Shown here in pieces: positions 43,238 to 51,487 of a stretch of DNA of 55,257 bases. The stretch's first letter is position 1. Each line of letters starts with the position of its first letter. Origin of the DNA: an uncultured Verrucomicrobiota bacterium. Lineage in GTDB: Bacteria; Verrucomicrobiota; Verrucomicrobiia; Opitutales; Seribacteraceae. The notes beneath the pieces were generated by a model. That model was given only the letters and a program-made list of their open reading frames with translations, was not told the DNA's origin and did no database searches. Location: NCBI GenBank assembly GCA_902612125.1, contig CACMBV010000014.1:1-55257 (forward strand), written 5' to 3'. Made by a program: the position numbers and the translations under genes.

Positions 43238-44376
43238 TGAATAATATATTTAAATTTTCCATTTATATTTTCCTGACCTTGTCCTTTGCTTGGTTAGCCT
43301 TTGTAGTCGGTGCCACAAACCAGTACGGTGACCTTGAGCCGACTGCTGAGAGTCTGGAAGAGGATGGTTCAATACCTCCCGACGCTGAATTATTTCCCAA
43401 ATCCATGGCAGGTATTGCTCAGCTTGGAGCCAAAGAATACCTCTCACTCGGTTGTGCCACTTGCCACACCCAACAAGTCCGTTCCGAGGAAGCAGGCTTC
43501 GATGTTGAAAGAGGGTGGGGCAAAAGACCTTCGGTTCCACGCGACTACATTCTTCAAGAGGAGGTTTTGCTAGGCCATAATCGGGTTGGCCCGGACTTGG
43601 CAAATGTTGGCATGCGCGAATATTCAAGCGAATGGCTTCACAAACATTTGTTTATGCCTCAATCGGTGGTTGAAGGGTCAATCTGTCAGCCCAGCCCTTT
43701 TCTCTACGAGGAAAACAAAGAAGCTTCAGTGGATTCCATAGAAATCACTAACGGAGAAACCAACATTTTTATTAAACCATCACTACGAGCAAATCGAATT
43801 GTAGCTTATCTTGAGTCTTTACATCAGAATTATGAACTACCTGAAATTGCCTTCAGCGATATTCTTGAAGAAGACCAATCTGTAGAGATTGCTTCCGCAG
43901 TTGCCGAGCCTGAAACAATCGCAACGGCCTTTCCTTCATGGTTATCTGAACAAATGGAGTCAGGCAAAGAAATATATATGAAAGTAGGCGCCGGTGGTGG
44001 ATTATGCTACACATGCCATCAAATTAACGGTCAGGGTATTCCCGGCGCATTTCCACCCCTGACCGGTTCTGACTGGGTGCTTGGGGACAAAGAAAGACTT
44101 ATCAAATTATCTATCCATGGTCTTATGGGGGAAATCGAAGTTAACGGCGAAAAATATAACGGAGTTATGGCTGGTTTTGGGATACAAGCAGGAGGTCCCC
44201 CTTTGAACGATCAGCAAATAGCAGATGTACTCACCTACATCAGAAACGATTGGGGAAATTCGGCTTCTGCAATTTCTCCCGAGGAAGTCGCGTCCGTTCG
44301 AAACTCTGTTAAAGACCGTGCCCCAAATCAGATGTGGACGGCAGCTGAATTGCAAAGTAATAGTTCTCCCGATTAA
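43237..44376 (+). CDS. CcoO-like / cytochrome c fusion protein
   Basis: This 379-residue diheme protein has an N-terminal anchor (about 6-24). A CcoO-like domain follows with heme site GCATCHTQ (Cys73, Cys76, His77), then PRDYI, GPDLANVG and WLHKHLFMPQSVV. Where CcoO has its axial Met (S-I-M-P), this protein reads EGSICQP, so Cys150 stands at the Met position. A linker of about 60 acidic residues leads to a second class I cytochrome c domain (about 235-350) with GGLCYTCHQINGQG (Cys257, Cys260, His261) and a normal axial Met311 in GVMAGFG. Standard cbb3 clusters have CcoO and CcoP as separate genes, so this fusion replaces both. It begins at the last base of the CcoN-like stop codon. Confidence 0.85.
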   Translation: MNNIFKFSIYIFLTLSFAWLAFVVGATNQYGDLEPTAESLEEDGSIPPDAELFPKSMAGIAQLGAKEYLSLGCATCHTQQVRSEEAGFDVERGWGKRPSVPRDYILQEEVLLGHNRVGPDLANVGMREYSSEWLHKHLFMPQSVVEGSICQPSPFLYEENKEASVDSIEITNGETNIFIKPSLRANRIVAYLESLHQNYELPEIAFSDILEEDQSVEIASAVAEPETIATAFPSWLSEQMESGKEIYMKVGAGGGLCYTCHQINGQGIPGAFPPLTGSDWVLGDKERLIKLSIHGLMGEIEVNGEKYNGVMAGFGIQAGGPPLNDQQIADVLTYIRNDWGNSASAISPEEVASVRNSVKDRAPNQMWTAAELQSNSSPD

Positions 44377-44385
44377 TTGTATCTT

Positions 44386-45060
44386 ATGAGTAAGGAAAAT
44401 CAGACGAGCGAAGAAATCCGTTCTTCCGGAATGAAAGATGATGAATTGGTAAACAAGCATGTTCGTTTAAATCAAATCAAACACGAACCTACCAAAGGTT
44501 TTCTCCAAGCACCGCTTATCTTTGTTTTCGTATTTGGGTGCCTCATTTTTGTCTGTTCTATTCAACTTGCTCACACCACCAATGACTTTCAGCTACACCC
44601 TCCCAAAGAAATAGTCGAATTAACCCCTGAAGAGAAAGAAGCACTTCGTCTTGATAGAAAAATTAGCTCAGGAGAAAAGATTTTCGCGGTGAGATGTGCT
44701 TCTTGTCATCAAGGGAATGGGTTAGGTATTGCTGGTCAATATCCTCCCTTAGCCGGCTCCAAATGGGCTACTGCAAACCCTGAAATCATCACCAATATCA
44801 TTCTCAAAGGCTTAAAGGGAGAGATAGTTGTGAAAGGGGAAACTTATGGTACTTCCGCTGCGGTTAACATGGCTGCCGTAGCTATCAATGATCGCGAAAT
44901 CGCAAATGTTGTTACTTATGTGAGGCAAGCTTGGGGTAATGATGCCAATGAAGTTTTTGAAGATGAAGTTGCTTCCACCCGTGCTGGCTCGGTTGAACAA
45001 CAAGATCAATGGACTGGAGATCAATTGATTTCTATGTACCCAGATTCATTCTCCAATTAA
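44386..45060 (+). CDS. Membrane-anchored monoheme cytochrome c
   Basis: This 224-residue protein has a cytoplasmic N-terminus of about 45 residues, one membrane helix (APLIFVFVFGCLIFVCSIQL, about 45-64), and a periplasmic cytochrome c domain with RCASCHQGNGLGIAG (heme) and a likely axial Met in AAVNMAAVAI. The C-terminal domain is homologous in layout to the second domain of the previous protein (both end WGN..., EEVAS or DEVAS, and a Trp-containing tail), suggesting duplication. The ATG at 44386 is preferred over a TTG three codons earlier. It may carry electrons from ACIII towards the CcoO-like domain or out to another acceptor. It is the last gene before a 56-base gap. Confidence 0.85.
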   Translation: MSKENQTSEEIRSSGMKDDELVNKHVRLNQIKHEPTKGFLQAPLIFVFVFGCLIFVCSIQLAHTTNDFQLHPPKEIVELTPEEKEALRLDRKISSGEKIFAVRCASCHQGNGLGIAGQYPPLAGSKWATANPEIITNIILKGLKGEIVVKGETYGTSAAVNMAAVAINDREIANVVTYVRQAWGNDANEVFEDEVASTRAGSVEQQDQWTGDQLISMYPDSFSN

Positions 45061-45116
45061 GAACTAAACCTTTCTGATTGAGAAAAAGTCCGTTTAGGTT
45101 TTAATCCACACTCACC

Positions 45117-46430
45117 GTGTGGCCTGTTGTTTTCAAAAATATCCGAAGTGCTTTCCTCACCTTAACTCTTTGTGGGTTGTTTGAAGCAACAGGGAATGTA
45201 GAAGATCATTTCACTGAACTCACCGAAATTTTGGAAAAACTGGAAGAAAATTCTCCCGTTCTTATTGAAAAAAATTTCTTAATTCAGGAGCAACTTGGGA
45301 ATCAAATGGTGGCCGATTCTGCGAAAGGGTTTTCCCTCTCTATCAATCTTTCGTCACAATCCATTCATGAAGACAGACCAGAGCAATCATTCTACCACCG
45401 ATACCGGTCCTTTGGTTCCATCTACGCAAGAAAACCCTTGTTTCACTGGGGTGCATTGGACGCAAAAAGTAAAATTGCCTCAAGGAAAACTGAAATAACC
45501 AAATTAGCTCATAATGAAGCGGTTTTAGATATTACATCACAATCACGTCACTTATATTTGGATCTACTGCTTCTTCATAAAAAAGCCCAAGTCAAAAAGG
45601 AATCATTGGTCATTGAACAGGAATCTCTCAAACGACAGGTGAAACAGAAAAAACTTGGCCTAAGTTCCATTCTCGAAGTAAGTGAATCAAATGCATCCCT
45701 TTTGCAAAATGAACTACTCTTAGCTGACTTGAAACAAGCTTTCAGTCATTCGGTCAATCAGTTTAGATCCATTACAGGCTGGGAAGGTAATTTGACTTTT
45801 GAAGACCAAAACAAATCGATTCAGGAATTTCTTTCCGCCCAATTTCTTGAAGAGAAAACGCCAGACATGATTGCAGGGATTTCATCAGGAACGATCAAAA
45901 AAATAGAGAATGAAATTGAAATTGAAAAAAATAATTTAACTATAGCAAGCAGCCAATTAAAACCAAAATTAAATATCATTGGCGGATTTTATCAGGATCA
46001 AGTTGCCCTTGCCAGCAACGAAGGTAGTTTACTCCGAAATAATGTGACAATTGGTTTGGAGGCAAACTGGGCAATTTGGGATTCTTCCAGAAGTAATGGT
46101 CAAAAAAGTGCCGCCTTGGCTCGCAAGCGAAGCCTCGAATTCGCACTTCAAAGGGAATTGAAAAGTTTCCGTTTTTACATTGAAAACTTAAGGCAGAATC
46201 TCCTCTCCACTGCTAATCGTATTGAATTAAGCAACAAGTTGATGGATGTTGCCCGAAGTCGTTTTGAAACAAGCAGAATTGAATTCGAAGCAAACCGCAT
46301 AAGTCTGAACCGGCACTTGGAGGCTAAAATTGCCCTGGACAAAGCAAAAATCAATCAATTGGAATCAATTTGCCAATATCTTAAAACAAAAGATCTTTAT
46401 TTTAAAGCAATCGAGAAAAACCATGAATAA
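45117..46430 (+). CDS. TolC-like outer membrane efflux protein
   Basis: This 437-residue protein has an N-terminal signal-like region (FLTLTLCGLFEATGN) and the long helical repeats of the TolC family: residues 130-230 (LYLDLLLLHKKAQVKKESLV) and 310-420 (FYIENLRQNLLSTANRIELS, MDVARSRFETSRIEFEANRI). These alternate with beta stretches such as NIIGGFYQ and TIGLEANWAIWD. It should form the trimeric outer-membrane channel of a tripartite exporter. The start is GTG at 45117. Its end overlaps the membrane-fusion gene by 8 bases (ATGAATAA). It follows the last respiratory gene after only 56 bases, so read-through from the respiratory cluster is possible. Confidence 0.82.
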   Translation: MWPVVFKNIRSAFLTLTLCGLFEATGNVEDHFTELTEILEKLEENSPVLIEKNFLIQEQLGNQMVADSAKGFSLSINLSSQSIHEDRPEQSFYHRYRSFGSIYARKPLFHWGALDAKSKIASRKTEITKLAHNEAVLDITSQSRHLYLDLLLLHKKAQVKKESLVIEQESLKRQVKQKKLGLSSILEVSESNASLLQNELLLADLKQAFSHSVNQFRSITGWEGNLTFEDQNKSIQEFLSAQFLEEKTPDMIAGISSGTIKKIENEIEIEKNNLTIASSQLKPKLNIIGGFYQDQVALASNEGSLLRNNVTIGLEANWAIWDSSRSNGQKSAALARKRSLEFALQRELKSFRFYIENLRQNLLSTANRIELSNKLMDVARSRFETSRIEFEANRISLNRHLEAKIALDKAKINQLESICQYLKTKDLYFKAIEKNHE

Positions 46431-47568
46431 ATCAAACATAATAAAAAGGCCCGCAAAAGCCGTTTTAGTTATGGCGGGAATTGGCTTGATTATGATCTTT
46501 GTTCAAATAGCCCGGATGCAACTAAGGCGCGATGCTGTTGTTAATTTGGTTGAAAAAGGTAATATTCTCGACTCCGTTAGTGGAAATGTAAAAGTACTGG
46601 CTGCACTCAGCTTTCAGCTACTTTCTGAAACTCAATCCAAGATACGATATACAGCATTGATTCCATTTGGAAAACCCATTCCGGTCGATGAAAATCAAAC
46701 CATTTTTCTGATGGAGACATTTGATCTCGATCGGAGTTTAGAAAGAACGCAGCTTTCCATTTCTTCTCATCAAAAAAGATTGGAAACCGGTTCTGTCATT
46801 GAGTTACAACTTGAATTAGAGGAAAAAAATCTCATTGCTTTGCAAAACATTTTCAAGGAAAACGGGGATGATTTATCCGAGTTTGAATTAGAGTCAAAAA
46901 CTAACCTGGTAGGTCGGTTAAGAAGGCAATACGAATTCGAGAAAATCAGCAATGAAGAAACCTCACAGGCGTTAACTTTGGAAGAAGGCGGGACCAAGGA
47001 AGCTTTAAAAAAACGCAAAATCGTAAGTCCGATCAAAGGAACACTGGTTTACTCAAGGGTCAAAAAAGGGGATACTGTCTTTAGTGGGCAATTATTGGGT
47101 GAAATTCAGTCTCATGAAAGATTGATTGAGGTCACACTTAATGAGGAAGATTTTTCCGGAATTGAAGAGGGCCAAAGAGTGGGTGTTACGATTTTTTCTT
47201 TTGGAAACGAAATTTTCGAAGGGGAGGTTAGTAGACTCTCTACAAGTGTAGATCCTACCACTGGATACCGAAAGCTCTATGTGGAGTTAGATACAAATAG
47301 AACTTTACCAGTGGGTGCATCCGGAAGAGCGGAAATCATTAGGCAAGAAATTCAAAATACTATGATCATTCCCAGAAAAGCACTGCTTGGAAATTCAGTT
47401 TTTGCCGTCCGTAATGGAAAAGCCACTCAAATCAATGTCGTGACTGGTGCCAAAAATATGGAGCATGTGGAAATAATAAAAGGATTAAAAATAAATGACC
47501 ATGTGATATCGGAAGCCCCTCATCTTTTTTATGACGGGGAACAGGTAAGCTCTATCATTTTGGAATGA
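46423..47568 (+). CDS. Periplasmic membrane-fusion protein (HlyD/MacA type)
   Basis: This 381-residue adaptor has an N-terminal membrane helix (AVLVMAGIGLIMIFVQIARM, about 13-32), a helical hairpin (about 105-185, DRSLERTQLSISSHQKRLE), a lipoyl-like motif with IVSPIKGTLVYSRVKKGDTV (about 206-225), beta-barrel stretches (IEVTLNEEDFSGIEEGQRVG) and a final membrane-proximal domain (MIIPRKALLGNSVFAV). It bridges the inner-membrane ABC unit and the TolC-like channel. The ATG at 46423 overlaps the TolC-like stop by 8 bases; an upstream in-frame start within the TolC gene is unlikely because it lacks a signal or anchor at its beginning. Confidence 0.85.
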   Translation: MNKSNIIKRPAKAVLVMAGIGLIMIFVQIARMQLRRDAVVNLVEKGNILDSVSGNVKVLAALSFQLLSETQSKIRYTALIPFGKPIPVDENQTIFLMETFDLDRSLERTQLSISSHQKRLETGSVIELQLELEEKNLIALQNIFKENGDDLSEFELESKTNLVGRLRRQYEFEKISNEETSQALTLEEGGTKEALKKRKIVSPIKGTLVYSRVKKGDTVFSGQLLGEIQSHERLIEVTLNEEDFSGIEEGQRVGVTIFSFGNEIFEGEVSRLSTSVDPTTGYRKLYVELDTNRTLPVGASGRAEIIRQEIQNTMIIPRKALLGNSVFAVRNGKATQINVVTGAKNMEHVEIIKGLKINDHVISEAPHLFYDGEQVSSIILE

Positions 47569-47583
47569 TTGTAAAGTAAAGAG

Positions 47584-48834
47584 ATGAAATCTCTAAACCT
47601 AGAATTAGCGTGGAGGTTTGTGCTTGGAAGGAAGCGTGCCATGACCATGAGTCTGTTAGGGATTGTTTTGGGAATATCCTTTTTTGTCATCACCCAGGCA
47701 CAGACTTCTGGATTCGAAGCTTTTTTCATTAGAACAATCCTTGGTACCAATGGGGCTATCCGTATTTCAGACCGTTTTCAGGATATGCATGGAACGGTGC
47801 GAAGTTCATCCAAAGATGGCAGGACCAAATTTCTGTTTAATTCAAGAGAAGGTGCGAGGTACACCGAAGGTATTGAAAACCCGGTTCTTTTACGAAATGC
47901 TCTAGATCATTTTCCTCAAATTTCAGGTATTTCAGAAATTCTGCAAGGAAATGCCGTTTTGAGTGGAACTTCCAGATCCCAAACTGTTGAAGTTCATGGG
48001 ATTGATCCATCGGAACATATGATGGTTTCTGATCTCGAAAATCAGATCGTTCAAGGTCAACTCAATACATTTGATTTACAACCCAAGTCTGTTCTGCTAG
48101 GAAATCGGATTGCCCAGCGTCTTCTGTTACAGGTTGGTGAACGAATAACGCTCCAAGGAGGAACCGGGAATATCCAATTACGCATTGCCGGAATTTTTGA
48201 GACGGGAGTAAGCCAAATTGACAAAAGCCGCGTTTATATTCACTTGCCCATTGCCAGAGCTTTCCTCGGTAAAAGATTTTCAGGTTCAATCTTCCAGCTC
48301 TCCATGTTTAACCCTAAAAAAGCTCCCGAGATTTCTGCACAAATTCAGGAAACAACATCTCATCGCGTAATAAGCTGGCAGGAGCGTGAGCAAGTGTGGC
48401 TCGATGTGTTCAAAGCTTTGCGTATCTCATCAGCAATTACGGTTTCCAGCATTCTTCTGCTCTCCGGCTTGGGAATTTTTAATGTATTTGCCATCATGGT
48501 AATAGAGAAAACTAGGGATATTGCAATTTTGCGGTCCATGGGATTTAAACCATCAGACGCATCAGCCGTATTTCTTTGGCAGGGTGGAATTGTTCTTACA
48601 GTCGGCATTATACTCGGAACGATTGTGGGTATCCTCGCAACCTACACAATTTCGAAAATTCCTCTCAGGATCCGAGGTATATTCTCCACTGACAGCTTCA
48701 TGGTAAACTGGGATATTGCTCATTATGCTTGGGCAATTCTGATTTCAATTGTGTTTGTTTCAATTGCTAGCTTGATTCCGGCAAGAAGGGCAGCAAAGAT
48801 CGAACCTGCCAAAATAATCAGGGAAACGCTTTGA
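47584..48834 (+). CDS. ABC transporter permease (FtsX/MacB/LolC type)
   Basis: This 416-residue permease has the four-helix FtsX layout: an N-terminal helix (AMTMSLLGIVLGISFFVITQ, about 19-38), a large periplasmic domain (about 60-270) and three C-terminal helices (ITVSSILLLSGLGIFNVFAI, AVFLWQGGIVLTVGIILGTI, AWAILISIVFVSIASLIPAR). The ending PARRAAKIEPAKIIRETL is a family hallmark. With the preceding adaptor and the TolC-like channel it forms a mechanotransmission-type exporter. The stop overlaps the first base of the ATPase ATG. The substrate, whether peptide, macrolide-like compound or lipoprotein, cannot be predicted. Confidence 0.88.
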   Translation: MKSLNLELAWRFVLGRKRAMTMSLLGIVLGISFFVITQAQTSGFEAFFIRTILGTNGAIRISDRFQDMHGTVRSSSKDGRTKFLFNSREGARYTEGIENPVLLRNALDHFPQISGISEILQGNAVLSGTSRSQTVEVHGIDPSEHMMVSDLENQIVQGQLNTFDLQPKSVLLGNRIAQRLLLQVGERITLQGGTGNIQLRIAGIFETGVSQIDKSRVYIHLPIARAFLGKRFSGSIFQLSMFNPKKAPEISAQIQETTSHRVISWQEREQVWLDVFKALRISSAITVSSILLLSGLGIFNVFAIMVIEKTRDIAILRSMGFKPSDASAVFLWQGGIVLTVGIILGTIVGILATYTISKIPLRIRGIFSTDSFMVNWDIAHYAWAILISIVFVSIASLIPARRAAKIEPAKIIRETL

Positions 48835-49529
48835 TGAATGATCGTGTATTGCAAAAACCCCTCATTCAAGCCACGAACCTCTTCCACTCTTTTAGCGAGG
48901 GTGAAGAGACCGTTCATGCCTTGCGAGGAATTTCACTGGAAGCCCATGCGGGAGAAGTGACCGCGGTTGTTGGTCCATCCGGTTGTGGTAAAAGCACTCT
49001 GCTCTATTTGCTTGGATTATTAGACCGGCCAGATCATGGGGAGATCCATCTTGAGGGGGAATCTGTTGCTCAAGCAAGTGATCAAAGACGCACTTTTCTT
49101 CGGAATCAAAAGCTCGGTTTTGTTTTTCAATTTCACTTTCTAATCAAGGAGCTCACAGTCTGCGAAAATGTTGCCCTTCCTCTTAGAAAAGCGGGAGTGC
49201 CCTTAAAAACCGCAACCAAAAGAGCAACCGAAGTCCTCTGTAAACTTGGCTTGGAGGATAAATGCAAACGATTTGCCAATAAACTATCAGGTGGTGAACA
49301 GCAAAGGGTGGCAATTGCCCGTGCTTTGGTCCATTCTCCGGCTCTCCTTGTGGCCGACGAACCAACGGGTAATTTAGACAGTACCAATTCGGAAAAAGTG
49401 TTTGAGCTCCTGCTTAAATTCGCACTAGGAGAAAAGATCGCGGTAATTCTGGTCACACACAATCCCGAACTTGCACAAAAATGCAATCGGATTCTGAGAA
49501 TGAAGGATGGGCAAATGATTAAGAATTAG
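48834..49529 (+). CDS. ABC transporter ATP-binding protein (LolD/MacB type)
   Basis: This 231-residue ATPase has Walker A GPSGCGKST (about 44-52), the Q-loop in KLGFVFQFHFLIKELT, the signature LSGGEQQRVAIARAL, Walker B LLVADEPTGNLD and the switch His in ILVTHNPELA. The GNLD ending after Walker B and the short length are typical of LolD/MacB ATPases that pair with FtsX-type permeases. The ATG at 48834 shares its first base with the permease stop; an ATG 4 bases downstream is out of frame. It closes the four-gene exporter set; 109 non-coding bases follow before the convergent djlA-like gene. Confidence 0.92.
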   Translation: MNDRVLQKPLIQATNLFHSFSEGEETVHALRGISLEAHAGEVTAVVGPSGCGKSTLLYLLGLLDRPDHGEIHLEGESVAQASDQRRTFLRNQKLGFVFQFHFLIKELTVCENVALPLRKAGVPLKTATKRATEVLCKLGLEDKCKRFANKLSGGEQQRVAIARALVHSPALLVADEPTGNLDSTNSEKVFELLLKFALGEKIAVILVTHNPELAQKCNRILRMKDGQMIKN

Positions 49530-49638
49530 ACCCAATCACGACTACAGGCCAGCTTTTCGTTCAGAAGAGGTAATACAATTACTGGATGGGATTTTACTGA
49601 AGAAGAAAATTTTAAAAAACTAACTATTCACTTAATAC

Positions 49639-50400
49639 CTATTTTAGGCCACGGGCATTGAGGATCACTTGATGAGCTTGATTGATTTTTGCCAGTTGAT
49701 CGTTTGCAAAGGATACAAATTCCCCCGGTAAGTTCTTACTCCTTAATTTGTCGGGGTGAAAATCAGCAGCCTTGCCTCGGTAGGTTTTTTTTAGTTCCGC
49801 TTCCGTGCAATCCCGGGAAAGTCCTAACACATTATAGGCTTCTTCAATAGTCAGGTTATCGCTTGAAGGATCGTGTTGGGGTGGAGCATACCCGCCGCGG
49901 ACCCATGATCGAATGGTGCCTGTTTGAAGCTTAAGGCGTTCTTCACCTAATAGCAGAAATCGGACTTGCATCTCATTGAGTTTTTCACCGTTGGCACGGA
50001 CGACTTCGAATAGTCCACCCAGAAAGGATTGACCAACGGTTGAATCATGCCCGATCAATTTCCCAACCTCCTTGAAGTCCTCATCAATTGATCTTTTACT
50101 GAGCTTCGCTTTACGAAAGACATTTTTACAGAATTCCATAGTTTTATCGTCTAATTCAAAACGCATCATGAGATTCTCAGTTACGGCAATCTCGGCTGCA
50201 GAAATTGCCCCATCAGCCTTGGCCACTTTAGCCGAGCATGAAAAGAAATAAGCGAGGTAAAGGATCCTCGCCTTTCTCTCATTATGAGGAGTCGGGTCAT
50301 CATCGTCATACAAATGTCCAATAGCGGCTCCAGTCAGGGCTCCGATGGGTCCACCAAGCATTCCTACACCTGTGCCGATCAACTTCCCCCACCAATTCAT
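49639..50400 (-). CDS. DjlA-like TerB/J-domain co-chaperone
   Basis: This 253-residue protein begins with a Gly-rich hydrophobic segment (WWGKLIGTGVGMLGGPIGAL), as in DjlA, which may insert in the inner membrane. A TerB-like helical domain follows (about 45-165, LAYFFSCSAKVAKADGAISA with the conserved Asp-rich pattern), and then a C-terminal J domain (about 185-250) with NVLGLSRDCTEAELKKTYRG and the HPD motif in AADFHPDKLRS. J domains stimulate the DnaK ATPase. The layout equals that of DjlA, although no helix as clear as in E. coli DjlA is seen. It is followed on the same strand, 22 bases upstream, by a HAD protein gene. Confidence 0.85.
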   Translation of the reverse strand: MNWWGKLIGTGVGMLGGPIGALTGAAIGHLYDDDDPTPHNERKARILYLAYFFSCSAKVAKADGAISAAEIAVTENLMMRFELDDKTMEFCKNVFRKAKLSKRSIDEDFKEVGKLIGHDSTVGQSFLGGLFEVVRANGEKLNEMQVRFLLLGEERLKLQTGTIRSWVRGGYAPPQHDPSSDNLTIEEAYNVLGLSRDCTEAELKKTYRGKAADFHPDKLRSKNLPGEFVSFANDQLAKINQAHQVILNARGLK

Positions 50401-50422
50401 TTTTGATGTAAATGGAAAAGGA

Positions 50423-50878
50423 CTAGGTTCTCCGATAAGGCTCAGGATTTGGACCGATCGGTCTTCCGGTATTGGGAATCACCTGAACACAACGGTCATC
50501 CCATAATTCAATCATATCCATATCCTTGGCATTGGTAATTTCTAAATCAGGGAGGCCATGTTTTTGCAACCAATCTCGAATCGGAGGAATAGCGAGTTCT
50601 GGATTTTGAGCCCGTGCCGTGACAATCTTTACCCGATACCCCATATCTAGCCAGATTCTAAGCCTTTTCATCATCATTGGCACAGGTTTGCCAATAAACT
50701 CAAACCCTTGCCAAGGTTCGGCTTCAGCCAGGGTACCATCTAAATCTACCCCAATCCATTGCACTGATTCTACTTCCTCCCCAAATTTATTTTCGTCCGT
50801 CACCGGCAACCCTTTGGTGTGTGGAACAGATACCTCCAAATGAGTACCAAACAGCTTTTGTAAAAAGGATCCAAACAT
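50423..50878 (-). CDS. HAD superfamily hydrolase-like protein
   Basis: This 151-residue protein contains the HAD motif I in WIGVDLDGTLAE (Asp45 nucleophile, Asp47), a motif II-like Thr in VKIVTARAQ (about 86-94) and a final acidic motif in MIELWDDRCVQVI (Asp-Asp). No cap domain is visible, so it is a minimal C0-type HAD protein, perhaps a phosphatase on a macromolecular or small substrate. The first 35 residues (FLQKLFGTHLEV...) are variable. The start codon ATG at 50878 lies 59 bases from the divergent protease gene. Substrate unknown. Confidence 0.72.
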   Translation of the reverse strand: MFGSFLQKLFGTHLEVSVPHTKGLPVTDENKFGEEVESVQWIGVDLDGTLAEAEPWQGFEFIGKPVPMMMKRLRIWLDMGYRVKIVTARAQNPELAIPPIRDWLQKHGLPDLEITNAKDMDMIELWDDRCVQVIPNTGRPIGPNPEPYRRT

Positions 50879-50936
50879 TGAATTCGCATAAAAGTTCTAA
50901 CCTTGCACAGACCTTTTTTTCGAGCAAGATCAATAA

Positions 50937-51473
50937 GTGGAAATGACTTTAATGGCTGCAAATCTACCCGGCTTTTTTTCCATGGAAGGATTACCTTGGA
51001 TAATACTTGCATGGGCATTCATCTACATTCTCCGGCCAATCACCACCGTTGTTCATGAACTCGGGCATGCCTTAGCAGCATTCTTATTCACTGACCAATC
51101 AATTCAAATAAGGGTTGGGGCAGGGGAGGGCAGGTTCCATTTCCGGGTGAACAGGATCGAAGTCTTCTTTGCCTCAAAACAGATGATTACAGGTCATACC
51201 GTTTTTTCAGCCCTGAATCTTTCAAAATTGAAAATGCTTGGCATTTTGCTTGCAGGACCATTTTTTTCGGCTTTTGCAGCAGGCCTGGGTATTTTACTGA
51301 TTTACCAAACCAACTTTCATGTAGCTATCGATGCGGTCATGATTGGGTGGGTGTGCAGTCACCTGCTTTGTTTCATCAGAAATATGATCCCGATCCATTT
51401 GCAGAATCCTCATAGTAATGGCAAGACCGGCATCCCCAGTGATGGGTTGCAAATCTTCAGAATATTCAGATGA
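50937..51473 (+). CDS. Small M50-type membrane metalloprotease-like protein
   Basis: This 178-residue protein has the zinc motif HELGH (His40-Glu41-His44) inside a hydrophobic helix (ITTVVHELGHALAAFLF), two or three more hydrophobic helices (LGILLAGPFFSAFAAGLGIL, VMIGWVCSHLLCFIRNMIPI) and a C-terminal GIPSDGLQIFRI, whose Asp may be the third zinc ligand (in M50 proteins an LDG or similar motif follows NxxPxxxxDG). PIHLQNPHSNGKTGIPSDG fits that layout loosely. The start is GTG at 50937, with ATG 50943 as an alternative. It would cleave within membranes or be a proteolytically silent relative. It is convergent with the MsbA-like gene, 14 bases apart. Confidence 0.7.
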   Translation: MEMTLMAANLPGFFSMEGLPWIILAWAFIYILRPITTVVHELGHALAAFLFTDQSIQIRVGAGEGRFHFRVNRIEVFFASKQMITGHTVFSALNLSKLKMLGILLAGPFFSAFAAGLGILLIYQTNFHVAIDAVMIGWVCSHLLCFIRNMIPIHLQNPHSNGKTGIPSDGLQIFRIFR

Positions 51474-51487
51474 AACAAGGAAAAATT

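Noticed and set aside
45061-45116. Possible terminator (CTAAAC...GTTTAG then TTTT) after the last cytochrome gene
   Set aside because: The stem is six AT-rich pairs around a loop of more than 20 bases, too weak to call.
46330-46422. Earlier start of the membrane-fusion protein
   Set aside because: The added 31 residues are polar, lie inside the TolC-like gene and precede the natural anchor helix.
49530-49638. GTAAT-ACA-ATTAC hairpin between the convergent ATPase and djlA-like genes
   Set aside because: A five-pair AT-rich stem without a T run is expected by chance.
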